Below are positions 48,890 through 57,522 of a stretch of 64,000 nucleotides of DNA, piece by piece. This DNA comes from Flavobacteriaceae bacterium CRH. GTDB lineage: Bacteria; Bacteroidota; Bacteroidia; Flavobacteriales; Flavobacteriaceae. Within the stretch, counting starts at the first letter, position 1, and each line of letters opens with the position of its first letter. Under the pieces are notes generated by a model, which saw nothing but the letters and a program-made list of their open reading frames with translations, searched no databases and was not told the DNA's origin. The stretch covers positions 124,001 through 188,000 of the forward strand of contig LMAJ01000004.1 in the NCBI GenBank assembly GCA_001507425.1. Reading direction: 5' to 3'. The position numbers were made by a program, and so were the translations under genes.

Positions 48890-48996
48890 GAACGCTGATG
48901 AAACGGATTCGCTATCGCGAAAACGCCGATTTACACGGATTTTTTCTTTTAGTATTGTCTTCCTGAGCGTCCCGACACTTCGGGAGAAGGATCACA
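48890..48996. repeat. dispersed repeat fragments upstream of the NIPSNAP gene
   Basis: GAACGCTGATGAAACGG... (48890-48941) resembles 53104-53159 closely (shared words ACGGATTCGCTA and GCGAA). It is followed by a CCCGA/TCGGG hairpin (48971-48984) and AGAAGGATCACA (48985-48996), which recurs at 50985-50996. No gene was supported between 48784 and 49171. Confidence 0.6.
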
Positions 48997-49171
48997 ATCA
49001 AAATCGACAATCAAAGTCTTTGCGAGGAACTCAGATGATGATAAAACTAACTTTTAAAAGATTGGATTTTTAAAGACATATTGATTTAATTTCTATTTTT
49101 GTTTAGATCAAATTGCTTATTATCAGTGTTTAAGGTGGGTTTTTGGAATATTAACTAATAAATTAACAAAC

Positions 49172-49570
49172 ATGAAATTATTTCTATTGACTTTATTACT
49201 ACTTACAACATCTATTGTAAAATCTCAAACTGTAACGCAGTCTACTCCGGTTTATCAATTGCGGATTTATGAAATTTTCGAAAATAATAAAAACCATTTT
49301 CATGAGCGTTTTCGTGACAATGCAATGCGTATTATGAAGAAATACAATTTTAAAATTACTTCTATCTGGGAATCAAAATCAGATAAAAAAACCGAATTTG
49401 TTTATTTTTTAGAATGGCCGGATGAAAAAACCATGAAACAAGCTTGGGAAGGTTTTAAAACGGATAAAGAATGGATTGAAATTAAAAAACAATTTACTGC
49501 AAAATACGGCGATGTGGTGGGGAATGTAGAAGATCGGGTTTTAACTAAGGTTGATTATTCTCCTAAATAA
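49172..49570 (+). CDS. secreted NIPSNAP-family protein
   Basis: This 132-residue protein has the signal peptide MKLFLLTLLLLTTSIVKSQ. A NIPSNAP/dimeric alpha-beta barrel fold follows (VYQLRIYEIFENNKNHFHERF, then YFLEWPDEKTMKQAWEGF). The function of the family is unknown. The pseudogene of a cupin protein lies right after it. Confidence 0.85.
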   Translation: MKLFLLTLLLLTTSIVKSQTVTQSTPVYQLRIYEIFENNKNHFHERFRDNAMRIMKKYNFKITSIWESKSDKKTEFVYFLEWPDEKTMKQAWEGFKTDKEWIEIKKQFTAKYGDVVGNVEDRVLTKVDYSPK

Positions 49571-49611
49571 AAATATCATTTTCGGTAATAAAAAATTGAA
49601 TGATATTGTAA

Positions 49612-49855
49612 TTTTTAAGGCAAGCTAATTTTATTAATATTCCAAAAGGTGGCATTATTCACAGTTTTAAAAACCTTAGTGATCAACCAGCTAAATTATT
49701 ATGCAGGGTAACGCCTGCCGGACTAGATGATTTGTTTGAGAAAATCGCCGGATATTTAGATACAAATTCAGATAGACCAAGGAAAAAGTATACTCATTTT
49801 TGAAAAATATTGCCAAAAAATGTTTCCTCCAAATTATCCGGATAAAGTTAAGTGA
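49612..49855 (+). pseudogene. remnant of a cupin-domain protein
   Basis: An open stretch without a start codon encodes INIPKGGIIHSFKNLSDQPA and LLCRVTPAGLDDLFEKI, the last strand and tail of a cupin. It stops early at 49801. In the next frame, PPNYPDKVK and a stop (49853-49855) match the normal end of such proteins. So the N-terminal half is deleted and the tail has a frameshift. Confidence 0.7.
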
Positions 49856-50001
49856 GTTTTTAACTACAAATAAAACAATGCATTAGCTCTTATTCCAAAT
49901 CTTCAAATGGGAAAAATATAAAAATTGTAAGATTATTTTGTAATATTTGATTAATTTATTCGTTTTAACTTTAATAATAAATTAATTAAAAAAATATCAT
50001 T

Positions 50002-50481
50002 ATGAAATTCAAATCTATTTTATTGGGAACGGTTCTTGCCTTTTCATTATTGGCTTGTACCCCTAAAGATGCAGATATTCAAAAGGAAATTGCTGCAAAA
50101 ATTGCTGATACACCAGGAGTACAAGTAACAGTTGTCGATGGTGTCGCAACTATTTCAGGTACTTGCAAAGACGATGCTGTAAAACAAAATGTTGAACGTA
50201 CTGTTCAGGCAGTTAAGGGAGTTAAATCAGTTGTAAATAGCTGTGAAATTCCAGCACCGGAACCTGAGGTTACAACAGCTCCAGTTGAAATTAATGCTGA
50301 TAGTGTTTTAAATACTTCGGTAAATGAAGTCGTAAAAACATATAATGGAGTAACTGCTACTGTTGCAAATGGTGTGGTAACGCTTTCAGGAAACATCAAA
50401 AGAGATCAATTGCCAAACTTGATAAAAAGCGTTCAGGAACTGAAACCTAAAAAGGTAGAAAATAAGTTAACCATTAAATAA
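50002..50481 (+). CDS. BON-domain lipoprotein
   Basis: This 159-residue lipoprotein has lipobox LLAC (C19). Two BON domains follow (about 27-85 and 105-159), each with a VDGVATISG or VANGVVTLSG strand, separated by a proline/glutamate linker. BON domains bind membranes or ligands in the envelope. It is coupled to the next gene with a 6-bp gap. Confidence 0.85.
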   Translation: MKFKSILLGTVLAFSLLACTPKDADIQKEIAAKIADTPGVQVTVVDGVATISGTCKDDAVKQNVERTVQAVKGVKSVVNSCEIPAPEPEVTTAPVEINADSVLNTSVNEVVKTYNGVTATVANGVVTLSGNIKRDQLPNLIKSVQELKPKKVENKLTIK

Positions 50482-50487
50482 GAAGCC

Positions 50488-50859
50488 ATGAGTTTACAAG
50501 ATAAATACAAAGAGTTAACAGATTTGGCTACTAATTTAGGAATAGCTAATTTACAGGTAAGAGAACAAGATAATGTTTTGTATGTTGACGGAACTGCAAA
50601 ATCAGCAGATGACAAAGAAAAACTTTGGGATGCTTACGGAAAAATTGATCCTGAATTCAGATCAGCAGACGTTGTTATGAATATTGAGGTTTCTCAGGGA
50701 ACAACTACAGATTACACCGTTAAAAGTGGAGATTCTTTATCTAAAATAGGAAAAGAACACGGCGTTTCATGGCAGACAATTTACGAAGCCAATAAAGACG
50801 TTATTAAAAATCCGGACCTGATTCAGCCAGGTTGGAAATTGAAAATACCAACGACATAA
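50488..50859 (+). CDS. BON-LysM protein (Kbp/YgaU-like)
   Basis: This 123-residue protein has an N-terminal BON-like region ([20 protein letters not shown]) and a C-terminal LysM domain (about 72-121, [17 protein letters not shown] to QPGWKLKIP). This is the architecture of E. coli Kbp (YgaU), a cytoplasmic potassium-binding protein; here it lacks a signal peptide too. It is in an operon with a BON lipoprotein. Confidence 0.86.
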   Translation: MSLQDKYKELTDLATNLGIANLQVREQDNVLYVDGTAKSADDKEKLWDAYGKIDPEFRSADVVMNIEVSQGTTTDYTVKSGDSLSKIGKEHGVSWQTIYEANKDVIKNPDLIQPGWKLKIPTT

Positions 50860-50977
50860 TTTTGGTTGTGTTGTTTTGAAAAGCCTGTCCTTGTGATGGG
50901 CTTTTTTGTGGATTAACCGCAAAGAGCGCAGATAATTTCCGCAAAGTTCACAACAGTTATTCTCATTTTTGCCATCC

Positions 50978-51061
50978 TGACGGAAGAAGGATCACACTAG
51001 AAACTCCGCAAAGTAAATCTTTAATCTTTGTCGATTTACGAGTGTGATCCTTCTTCCGTCA
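50978..51061. repeat. 21-bp perfect inverted repeat between convergent genes
   Basis: 50978-50998 (starts TGACGGAAGAAGGATC) pairs perfectly with 51041-51061. Its inner part, AGAAGGATCACA, recurs at 48985-48996. It can act as a terminator for the genes on both sides. Nearby words (CCGCAAAG) belong to the same vocabulary as the repeat at 59641. Confidence 0.75.
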
Positions 51062-51082
51062 GAAATGACAAGATTGTGTAAT

Positions 51083-51376
51083 TCACCTTCCTTTAATACT
51101 CAAATCAAATAAAAACTTTGCAGTTTCCTGATCTGAATCGGCAGAGAAACCTGCTACATAAACACCTTTTTTGCCTGATGTTGATTTAATTCCGTATACA
51201 ACTGCCTCATCGCCCGGGTCTGAATCCCCTTCGTATCGATACACATGTACAATTTCAAATTTTTCAGGATTTTTTCTAATTAAACTGGAGTTCAAATTAA
51301 AATCACAAGTAAATCCTTTTTCATTTAATTGATCCAAAGCTTTTGAAACAGTTGCGTAATGATACATTTTAGTCAT
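51083..51376 (-). CDS. conserved hypothetical protein
   Basis: This 97-residue protein starts [22 protein letters not shown] and has [19 protein letters not shown] near 50. Such short flavobacterial proteins are sometimes labelled as phosphoribosylpyrophosphate synthetase, but no such domain is visible. Probably cytoplasmic; function unknown. It is divergent from rnpB. Confidence 0.7.
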   Translation of the reverse strand: MTKMYHYATVSKALDQLNEKGFTCDFNLNSSLIRKNPEKFEIVHVYRYEGDSDPGDEAVVYGIKSTSGKKGVYVAGFSADSDQETAKFLFDLSIKGR

Positions 51377-51490
51377 AATAAAAGAATTTAAAATTATGGA
51401 TTTTAAAGATAACCAATTTAAAATTAAATCGTTATGAAAATTTTATAAAAAACAGAAATTTAAATGCTCGTTTCTTCGTTCATAAATCGC

Positions 51491-51498
51491 TACTTTTG
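51491..51498 (+). promoter_or_regulatory. -7 promoter element of rnpB
   Basis: TACTTTTG matches TAnnTTTG and lies 5 bp before the P1 helix begins, the distance expected for transcription starting at the RNA's 5' end. Confidence 0.65.
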
Positions 51499-51502
51499 CC
51501 GC

Positions 51503-51810
51503 GCAGACCGCCTTATCGTCGCTCAATTCGTTGAGGGGAGGAAAGTCCGGACACCACAGAGAAGCATAGCGGGTAACACCCGTCGGTCCCGATTTATCGG
51601 GATTAGGACAAGTGCAACAGAAAGTATGTACAGGTAATGCTGTAGTGAAACCAGGTAAACTCTATGCGGTGAAATACCAAGTATATCAGCATTTAAGGGC
51701 TTCTCGTCCGTTGTTGAAGGGTAGGTAGCTTGAGTCATGCAGCAATGCATGATCTAGATAAATGATAAGGCCCTGATTTATCAGGGACAGAATCCGGCTT
51801 ATAGGTCTGC
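51503..51810 (+). ncRNA. rnpB: RNase P RNA, class A
   Basis: The catalytic RNA of ribonuclease P, which cuts tRNA 5' leaders. The 5' core GAGGAAAGTCCGGACACC (51536-51553) and 3' core ACAGAATCCGGCTTAT (51787-51802) are the universal P4-forming regions. Ends are set by the P1 helix GCAGACC (51503-51509) with GGTCTGC (51804-51810). At about 308 nt it is compact. A T-rich run follows. Confidence 0.93.
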
Positions 51811-51818
51811 ATTTTTTA

Positions 51819-51826
51819 TATATTTG
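51819..51826 (+). promoter_or_regulatory. -7 promoter element of the symporter gene
   Basis: TATATTTG matches TAnnTTTG, 18 bp before the start codon and 8 bp after rnpB, within its terminator T-run. Confidence 0.5.
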
Positions 51827-51844
51827 TGAAACTAACTTACTTTC

Positions 51845-53098
51845 ATGAATATACCTTCAACTCCAAATCCTGTCAACAAGCCAAAGAAAAGTACTTTTCT
51901 GGCAATCGTTACCAATCTTACTTTTTGGGTTTTAATTGCCATTATTGCAGGCGTTTTACTCGGACATTTTTCTCCTGAGAATGCTGTAAAAATGGAAATT
52001 ATCGGAAAAACTTTTGTCGATATTATCAAACTTTTTATCGGGCCAATTATATTTCTGACCATTGTTTTGGGAATTTCAGGAATGGGAAACCTCAAAAAAG
52101 TAGGCCGAATTGGTATAAAAGCGTTGGGTTATTTTGAAGTAGTTTCTACAGTAGCTTTGGCAATAGGAGTGGGAGTCGCTTATTTTTTTCAACCCGGAAA
52201 AATAAACAGATCAGGTTTAACTTTGCAAGATCCCAGTAAATACACCAATAGCGCTGCAGAACATTTTTCGTGGTGGCATTTTTTCCTTTCCAATTTTACA
52301 TTGCAGGTTTTATTAGCAGCAATTGTTTGTGGAATTGCGTTGAATTTTTATCAGAAAAGAGAACAGACTATTTTAGTTTTAGAGCGATTTTCGAAAGTCG
52401 TATTCCTGGGTTTAAAATATGTTATGTATCTCGCTCCGCTTGGTGCTTTTGGCGGAATGGCGTACACGATTGGTAAATTTGGTTTAGAAACTTTAATTCC
52501 TCTTGGTAAATTAATGTTATGCGTTTATCTCACGATGGCTTTGTTTGTGTTTTTGGTTTTAGGAAGTATTCTGCGCTATTATAAAATCAATATTCTTTCG
52601 ATTCTAAAATATATAAAAGAAGAACTTTTATTGGTTCTCGGAACTTCATCTTCTGAAGCTGCTTTGCCAAGTATTATGGTAAAACTGGAAAGAATGGGCT
52701 GTAGTAAATCAGTTGTTGGATTGGTAATTCCAACAGGATATTCATTTAATCTCGACGGAACTTCAATTTACTTGTCAATGTCCGTAATATTTCTGGCGCA
52801 ATTGTATGATGTTCATTTGAGTTTTTTCGAAATTCTAAGTGTAATCGGGATTTTGATGATTACCTCAAAAGGAGCGGCGGGCGTAACCGGAAGCGGATTT
52901 ATTGTTTTAGCTTCCACTTTAACAGCGTTGCATAAAATTCCTGTAGAAGGTTTGGCTTTTTTATTAGGAGTTGATAAATTTATGAGTGAAGCAAGAGCGA
53001 TTACAAACTTGATTGGAAATACGGTTGCAACGATTATAATTTCGAAAACAGAACATGATTTTACGGAGTTGAATTTAGATGTTGTCGTGGACGAGTGA
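51845..53098 (+). CDS. dicarboxylate/amino acid:cation symporter (DAACS family)
   Basis: This 417-residue inner membrane transporter has the family hairpin LGTSSSEAALPSIM (about 261-274) and the substrate motif GYSFNLDGTSIYLS (about 298-311), then TSKGAAGVTGSGF near 340. It imports aspartate, glutamate or C4-dicarboxylates with Na+ or H+. Substrate not clear from sequence. Confidence 0.92.
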   Translation: MNIPSTPNPVNKPKKSTFLAIVTNLTFWVLIAIIAGVLLGHFSPENAVKMEIIGKTFVDIIKLFIGPIIFLTIVLGISGMGNLKKVGRIGIKALGYFEVVSTVALAIGVGVAYFFQPGKINRSGLTLQDPSKYTNSAAEHFSWWHFFLSNFTLQVLLAAIVCGIALNFYQKREQTILVLERFSKVVFLGLKYVMYLAPLGAFGGMAYTIGKFGLETLIPLGKLMLCVYLTMALFVFLVLGSILRYYKINILSILKYIKEELLLVLGTSSSEAALPSIMVKLERMGCSKSVVGLVIPTGYSFNLDGTSIYLSMSVIFLAQLYDVHLSFFEILSVIGILMITSKGAAGVTGSGFIVLASTLTALHKIPVEGLAFLLGVDKFMSEARAITNLIGNTVATIIISKTEHDFTELNLDVVVDE

Positions 53099-53103
53099 TA
53101 ATA

Positions 53104-53159
53104 GAACGCGGATGATACGGATTCGCTAAAGCGAAGACGCAGATTGAACGCGGATTTTT
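53104..53159. repeat. second copy of the GAACGCGGATGATACGG dispersed repeat
   Basis: GAACGCGGATGATACGGATT... is closely related to 48890-48941, and GAACGCGGATT is itself repeated inside. It lies in the spacer after the symporter gene. Confidence 0.6.
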
Positions 53160-53216
53160 ATTGGTTTGTTTCACGCAGATTTTTTATTGGAATTTGGAAT
53201 TTTTTAATTGGAATTT

Positions 53217-54131
53217 ATGACAAAAATTGGAATTTTGGGACTCGGTGGAGTAGGTGGTTATTTTGGTGGACTTTTAGCGAAAGCGTATTATAAATCAACG
53301 GATGTTGAAGTCATTTTTATTGCGCGTGGAGAAACCCAAAAAGCGATTGCCGAAAATGGTTTGAAAATTATAACAGATGATTCTGAAACAGTCGTTTTTC
53401 CTAAATTGGTTTCTAATAATCCCGATGAAATTGGCGTATTAGATTATTTAATTTGTGCCACAAAAACGTATGATATTGCAGAAAGTTTACTTTCATTAAA
53501 ATTATGCATTACACCAGAAACTGTAATTCTTCCTTTATACAATGGCGTTGATGCGCCGGAACGCATACAAAAGATTTATCCTAAAAGTACTGTTTTGCAA
53601 GGTTGTGTATATATTGTTTCGATGATTTTTTCGCCTGGAACAATTCGTAAAATTGGTTTTTTCGAAAAGTTGTTTTTTGGATCACAAACAGCTTCAGTTA
53701 CAAAACTTCAGGAATTGAATGCTATTCTTCAGAAAGCTAAAATCGAAACCCATTTAGTCGAAAATATCGAAGAAACCGTTTGGGAGAAATTCATTTTTAT
53801 TTCTGCATTAGCTTCTGCAACTTCTTATCTCAATAAAAATATTGGTGAAATTTTAAGCAATCCAAAATCAAAACAAATTTATATAGAATTGCTAAAAGAA
53901 ATTGAAGCCGTTGCAAAAGCGAAAGGTTTACAATTACCAGAGGATATTGTAAACCAGACTATTTTGAAATTAGAAAAATCGCCTAAAGAAGCGACTTCAT
54001 CTATGCACAGAGATTTATTAGCAGGCAAAAATATTGAAGCTATTTCGCTGACGCAATTTGTTGTAAACGAAGGGATAAAGTATAATGTAAAAACGCCACT
54101 TTACGAAAAAATAGCAAATACTTTATTGTAG
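53217..54131 (+). CDS. panE: 2-dehydropantoate 2-reductase (ketopantoate reductase) family protein
   Basis: This 304-residue NADPH enzyme reduces ketopantoate to pantoate in the pathway to coenzyme A. Visible are the nucleotide motif GILGLGGVGGYFGG (about 5-18), TKTYD near 83 and the catalytic lysine segment VWEKFIFISAL near 182. A TTG at 53208 would add three residues; I chose the ATG. Related reductases exist with other substrates, so the symbol is by family. Confidence 0.82.
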   Translation: MTKIGILGLGGVGGYFGGLLAKAYYKSTDVEVIFIARGETQKAIAENGLKIITDDSETVVFPKLVSNNPDEIGVLDYLICATKTYDIAESLLSLKLCITPETVILPLYNGVDAPERIQKIYPKSTVLQGCVYIVSMIFSPGTIRKIGFFEKLFFGSQTASVTKLQELNAILQKAKIETHLVENIEETVWEKFIFISALASATSYLNKNIGEILSNPKSKQIYIELLKEIEAVAKAKGLQLPEDIVNQTILKLEKSPKEATSSMHRDLLAGKNIEAISLTQFVVNEGIKYNVKTPLYEKIANTLL

Positions 54132-54135
54132 TAAT

Positions 54136-54330
54136 CTACGATTCATCTTTTGTTGCACGAACTAAACTAATTCCTGACATAAAGAAAACGATTCCCAAAA
54201 TTCCGTAAATAATTAGCGATTTAATATCTCTGGTTGCTCCGGTTGTGCCGGCGAATATTACAGCAGTGTAAATTAGCCCCACGATTCCTAGAATTGTCAA
54301 CAATCCTCCGAAAAATCTTTTTAGGTTCAT
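54136..54330 (-). CDS. small membrane protein
   Basis: This 64-residue protein has two transmembrane helices (about 7-26 and 38-56) separated by TGATRDIKS. It is common in flavobacteria; function unknown. It is convergent with and 4 bp from the PanE-like gene. Confidence 0.7.
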   Translation of the reverse strand: MNLKRFFGGLLTILGIVGLIYTAVIFAGTTGATRDIKSLIIYGILGIVFFMSGISLVRATKDES

Positions 54331-54517
54331 GATTAATGTTTTTATGGTTTAGATCAAATTTACCTCTCAAATAGATTTTAACTGTTATACAATTGTTTAT
54401 GAAACTTATATGATTTGCAGTATTGTATTTATCAAACTATAAGAGTAACATTCTTATAAAAAATAAATAATTGAATTTAATTTTAAGTATGTTTGGTAAT
54501 AATAAAATTTAGCATTT

Positions 54518-55180
54518 ATGCCGCAATTATACAAGGAATTAAAAAAAATCATTTTCATTTTTTTTATTTTGGTTACCACTTCAAATAGTAATGCACAAGA
54601 ACTTCGTCCTTTTGTTGGAGCTGGATTTCTTTTTCAACTGTATTCGTTTGAAAAAGATTTAGAAACTTCACCTGCTATTAGTTTTTCTGCTGGTTCAGAA
54701 TATAGGGCAACTGATTTTTTAATTCCGGAAATAGAAGTGAATTATATGTTTGGAAATTTAAAAGACAATCCCGGCTCAAATACCTCAATTACTTCTGAAA
54801 AATCTTTTTCTAATTTTAATTTTAGTTTTTGTTCCAAAATAGTTTTGGGCGATTATCATGACTCTGGTTACATACAAATACTTCCTAAATATATTTATTC
54901 ATTAATTGATGTTACAGAAACCAAAGGTAACAATACATTAGGTTCAGTTCAGACAAAAAGAAGTTTGTCAGCCTCGCAGCATAATTTTGGATTGGGCTTG
55001 GGATATGTTTTCAACTTTGATTCGTGGTATTCCAACTCAATGGCGATAAATCTATACTACAACACCATCAGGGTTTCTGATGTTTTTAATCAATTGAACC
55101 CCGGTACAGAAAAAGCTGATAATGTAGGTGTTTTTGGATTAGGATTTAATTATTATTTTGGTGTTAAACGACTTAAATAG
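54518..55180 (+). CDS. outer membrane beta-barrel protein
   Basis: This 220-residue protein has a signal peptide ending NSNAQ near 27. Alternating beta-strand patterns end in VFGLGFNYYFGVKRLK, the typical last strand of an outer membrane barrel. No TonB plug. Function unknown. Confidence 0.75.
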   Translation: MPQLYKELKKIIFIFFILVTTSNSNAQELRPFVGAGFLFQLYSFEKDLETSPAISFSAGSEYRATDFLIPEIEVNYMFGNLKDNPGSNTSITSEKSFSNFNFSFCSKIVLGDYHDSGYIQILPKYIYSLIDVTETKGNNTLGSVQTKRSLSASQHNFGLGLGYVFNFDSWYSNSMAINLYYNTIRVSDVFNQLNPGTEKADNVGVFGLGFNYYFGVKRLK

Positions 55181-55183
55181 CGT

Positions 55184-55885
55184 TTAAGTTGATGCATTTT
55201 CTATTTTAAATTCAAGCCCAATGTTGCGCAGACTTTCAATGCTGATACTTGAATCAAGTTTAAAATATTTTCTGATTTTACTGATATAAACATCCATACT
55301 TCTGCCCGAGAAAAAATCATCGTTTCCCCAAATGGCTTTCAGGATTTGTTCCCTTTTTAGCAATTGATTTTGATGCAAATAAAAATACTGAATCAAAGCT
55401 GCTTCTTTCTCCGTAAGTTGTTGTGTTTGATTACCTATTTTTAGAGAAAGCCGTTTAGTATCAAAAGAATATAAACCAATTTGTATTATGGGATTTTGAT
55501 TCAAAATATCTTTTTGCTGGCTCCTTTTTAATATATTTTGCAAACGCAAAATCAATTCTTCGGCTTCAAAAGGTTTCACGATATAATCATCTGCGCCCAA
55601 TTTTAATCCGATGATTTTATCTTCCTTTAATTTTTTGGCAGTCAAAAAGATAAAAGGAATATCGGGATTTATTTTGATGATTTTTTCAGCCAGCGAAAAT
55701 CCGTCAAGTTTAGGCATCATAACATCAAAAACACAAATATCAAAAGTTTGATTTTTAAAATACTCCAAAGCTATTTCGCCATCTTCGGCCCAAATAACTT
55801 CATATTTATAAAGCTCTAAATATTGCTTTAAAACATTGGCAAAATCAGTATCGTCTTCGGCTAAAAGAATCTTTTTCAATGGCAA
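55184..55885 (-). CDS. OmpR-family response regulator
   Basis: This 233-residue protein has a receiver domain with D54 in CVFDVMMP, switch T near 82 and K near 107 (YIVKPF), and a winged-helix DNA-binding domain (about 130-230, LTEKEAALIQYFYLHQNQLLKR, GRSMDVYISKIRKYF). It is 5 bp after the kinase gene and forms a two-component pair with it. Confidence 0.93.
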   Translation of the reverse strand: MPLKKILLAEDDTDFANVLKQYLELYKYEVIWAEDGEIALEYFKNQTFDICVFDVMMPKLDGFSLAEKIIKINPDIPFIFLTAKKLKEDKIIGLKLGADDYIVKPFEAEELILRLQNILKRSQQKDILNQNPIIQIGLYSFDTKRLSLKIGNQTQQLTEKEAALIQYFYLHQNQLLKREQILKAIWGNDDFFSGRSMDVYISKIRKYFKLDSSISIESLRNIGLEFKIENAST

Positions 55886-55890
55886 ATCAA

Positions 55891-57249
55891 TTAAACTTTA
55901 AACATAAAAGTAAACTCAGCACCTTTTCCTAATTCGCTAATAACCGCAACCGAACCCTGATGTGCCTTTATAATCTGATTAACATAATAAAGCCCTAAAC
56001 CAAGTCCTTTTGTATTGTGAAGATTGCCTTGTTCTACACGATAAAATTTTTCAAAAAGAAGCGATTGTTTGTTTTTAGAAATTCCAATTCCATCATCAAC
56101 AACGCTTAAAGAAAATTGATTTTCAATAGTTTTGGTTTTTATGCAAATGTTGTTAGAACCGTATTTTACAGCATTTTCCAATACATTTAAAATGGCCGTT
56201 GTTAAGTGGAATTTATCCAAAACCAAAATCGTTTTCTGAGTCTCAAAATCAGTATAAATTGTAATTTTCGGATTTCCAATTCTAAAATCTTCAATAATTG
56301 AAAGTAAAAACGCCTCTGTATTAATCTTTTCTTTCTGCAATTCAATTTCATTTTCGGCCAAAGAATTGGCCATTACCTGATCGATTAAATGTTGGAGACG
56401 ATTGTTCTGACGAGAAATTGTATTGATAATGGAAGTGAAATTTTCCTCGTTTTCGCGAATATCTTTTTGCTCTAAAATTTTAGTCGAAATGCTTAAAGTT
56501 GCCAAAGGCGTTTTGAGCTCGTGCGTAATATTATTGATAAAATCGGTTTTAATATCGCTCACCTTTTTTTGTTTTATTAAAGCTTTTATGGCGATAACAA
56601 AAAGCGTTATCAGCGTTAAAATCGAGAGTAAAGACAAAACGAGAATAAAGGTCATTCGTTTTAAAATGATCATTTCCCAATCGATTACAGAAATGTACAT
56701 TGAATCTTCGGTCAATAATTTATAATCCTGATTTTGATACGTTACATTCGTTGTTTCAACATAATTCCGCACCAGAAAAGCATGGTTTAAAGAAGCCAAA
56801 TTGCCGTATAATTTATTTTGGATAAAAGGCTTTTCGGAGAAAATAGTGTCTGTTTTTTTTGTGTTTTGATAGAGAATAAATTTATTCAGTACAATCGCAA
56901 AATCAATTTTAAGATTAGGAAGTTCTCTATCAAATTTCTGTTGAATTTTTAGCGTTAAAGCATCCCGAAAAGCATTTTCAAGAACACCTTTTTTAATATC
57001 AGTTTTAGCATTTTTCCCCTGAATATAATTTTCCGTCAATTGCTTGTAAAGCGCTTCTTTTTTAGAAACTATTACCGAATCAATATCACTGTAATTGTTT
57101 GAGATTTGACCAATTTCATTCTTAATTTCAGTATGAAACTGCGCCACTTTATAATCGTAAGCTGTCTTTACCAAATAGCATTGCACTGTCGACAAAACGA
57201 TCAGGGCGATAACTGAAAAAGCGATTAATAAATTGATTCTTTGTTTCAT
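55891..57249 (-). CDS. sensor histidine kinase
   Basis: This 452-residue membrane kinase has two transmembrane segments (about 6-26 and 199-222) around a ~170-residue periplasmic sensor. H-box H243 lies in NNITHELKTPLA; the N-box LNVLENAVKYG is near 351 and the G-boxes VDDGIGI and GLGLGLYYV follow. It is divergent from the receptor at 57523, which it may control. Confidence 0.93.
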   Translation of the reverse strand: MKQRINLLIAFSVIALIVLSTVQCYLVKTAYDYKVAQFHTEIKNEIGQISNNYSDIDSVIVSKKEALYKQLTENYIQGKNAKTDIKKGVLENAFRDALTLKIQQKFDRELPNLKIDFAIVLNKFILYQNTKKTDTIFSEKPFIQNKLYGNLASLNHAFLVRNYVETTNVTYQNQDYKLLTEDSMYISVIDWEMIILKRMTFILVLSLLSILTLITLFVIAIKALIKQKKVSDIKTDFINNITHELKTPLATLSISTKILEQKDIRENEENFTSIINTISRQNNRLQHLIDQVMANSLAENEIELQKEKINTEAFLLSIIEDFRIGNPKITIYTDFETQKTILVLDKFHLTTAILNVLENAVKYGSNNICIKTKTIENQFSLSVVDDGIGISKNKQSLLFEKFYRVEQGNLHNTKGLGLGLYYVNQIIKAHQGSVAVISELGKGAEFTFMFKV

Positions 57250-57278
57250 AGGTTGTGTGTAATGGCACGCAGATGACG

Positions 57279-57365
57279 CGGCTTAAACTGATTTACACAG
57301 GTTTTATTGTTTTAATAAATCTGGCACAAATAAAATATAAAACCTGTGTAAATCAGTTTAAGCCG
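57279..57365. repeat. 29-bp perfect inverted repeat between kinase and receptor genes
   Basis: 57279-57307 (starts CGGCTTAAACTGATTT) pairs perfectly with 57337-57365 around a 29-nt loop. Unlike most such repeats here it lies between two divergent genes, where a terminator is not needed. Confidence 0.8.
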
Positions 57366-57522
57366 TAAAAACCCGTGGCCCATTCTCTCCATACTTTTCG
57401 ATTCAAAAATAATGCTTTTATCAAACAAAAAAGACATTAACCGCGCATTAACCTCCAATTAACTTTCGCAACACTTTTTTAGAAGCATTTTTGCAGCATC
57501 TCAAACCGAAAACCTTTTTAAA

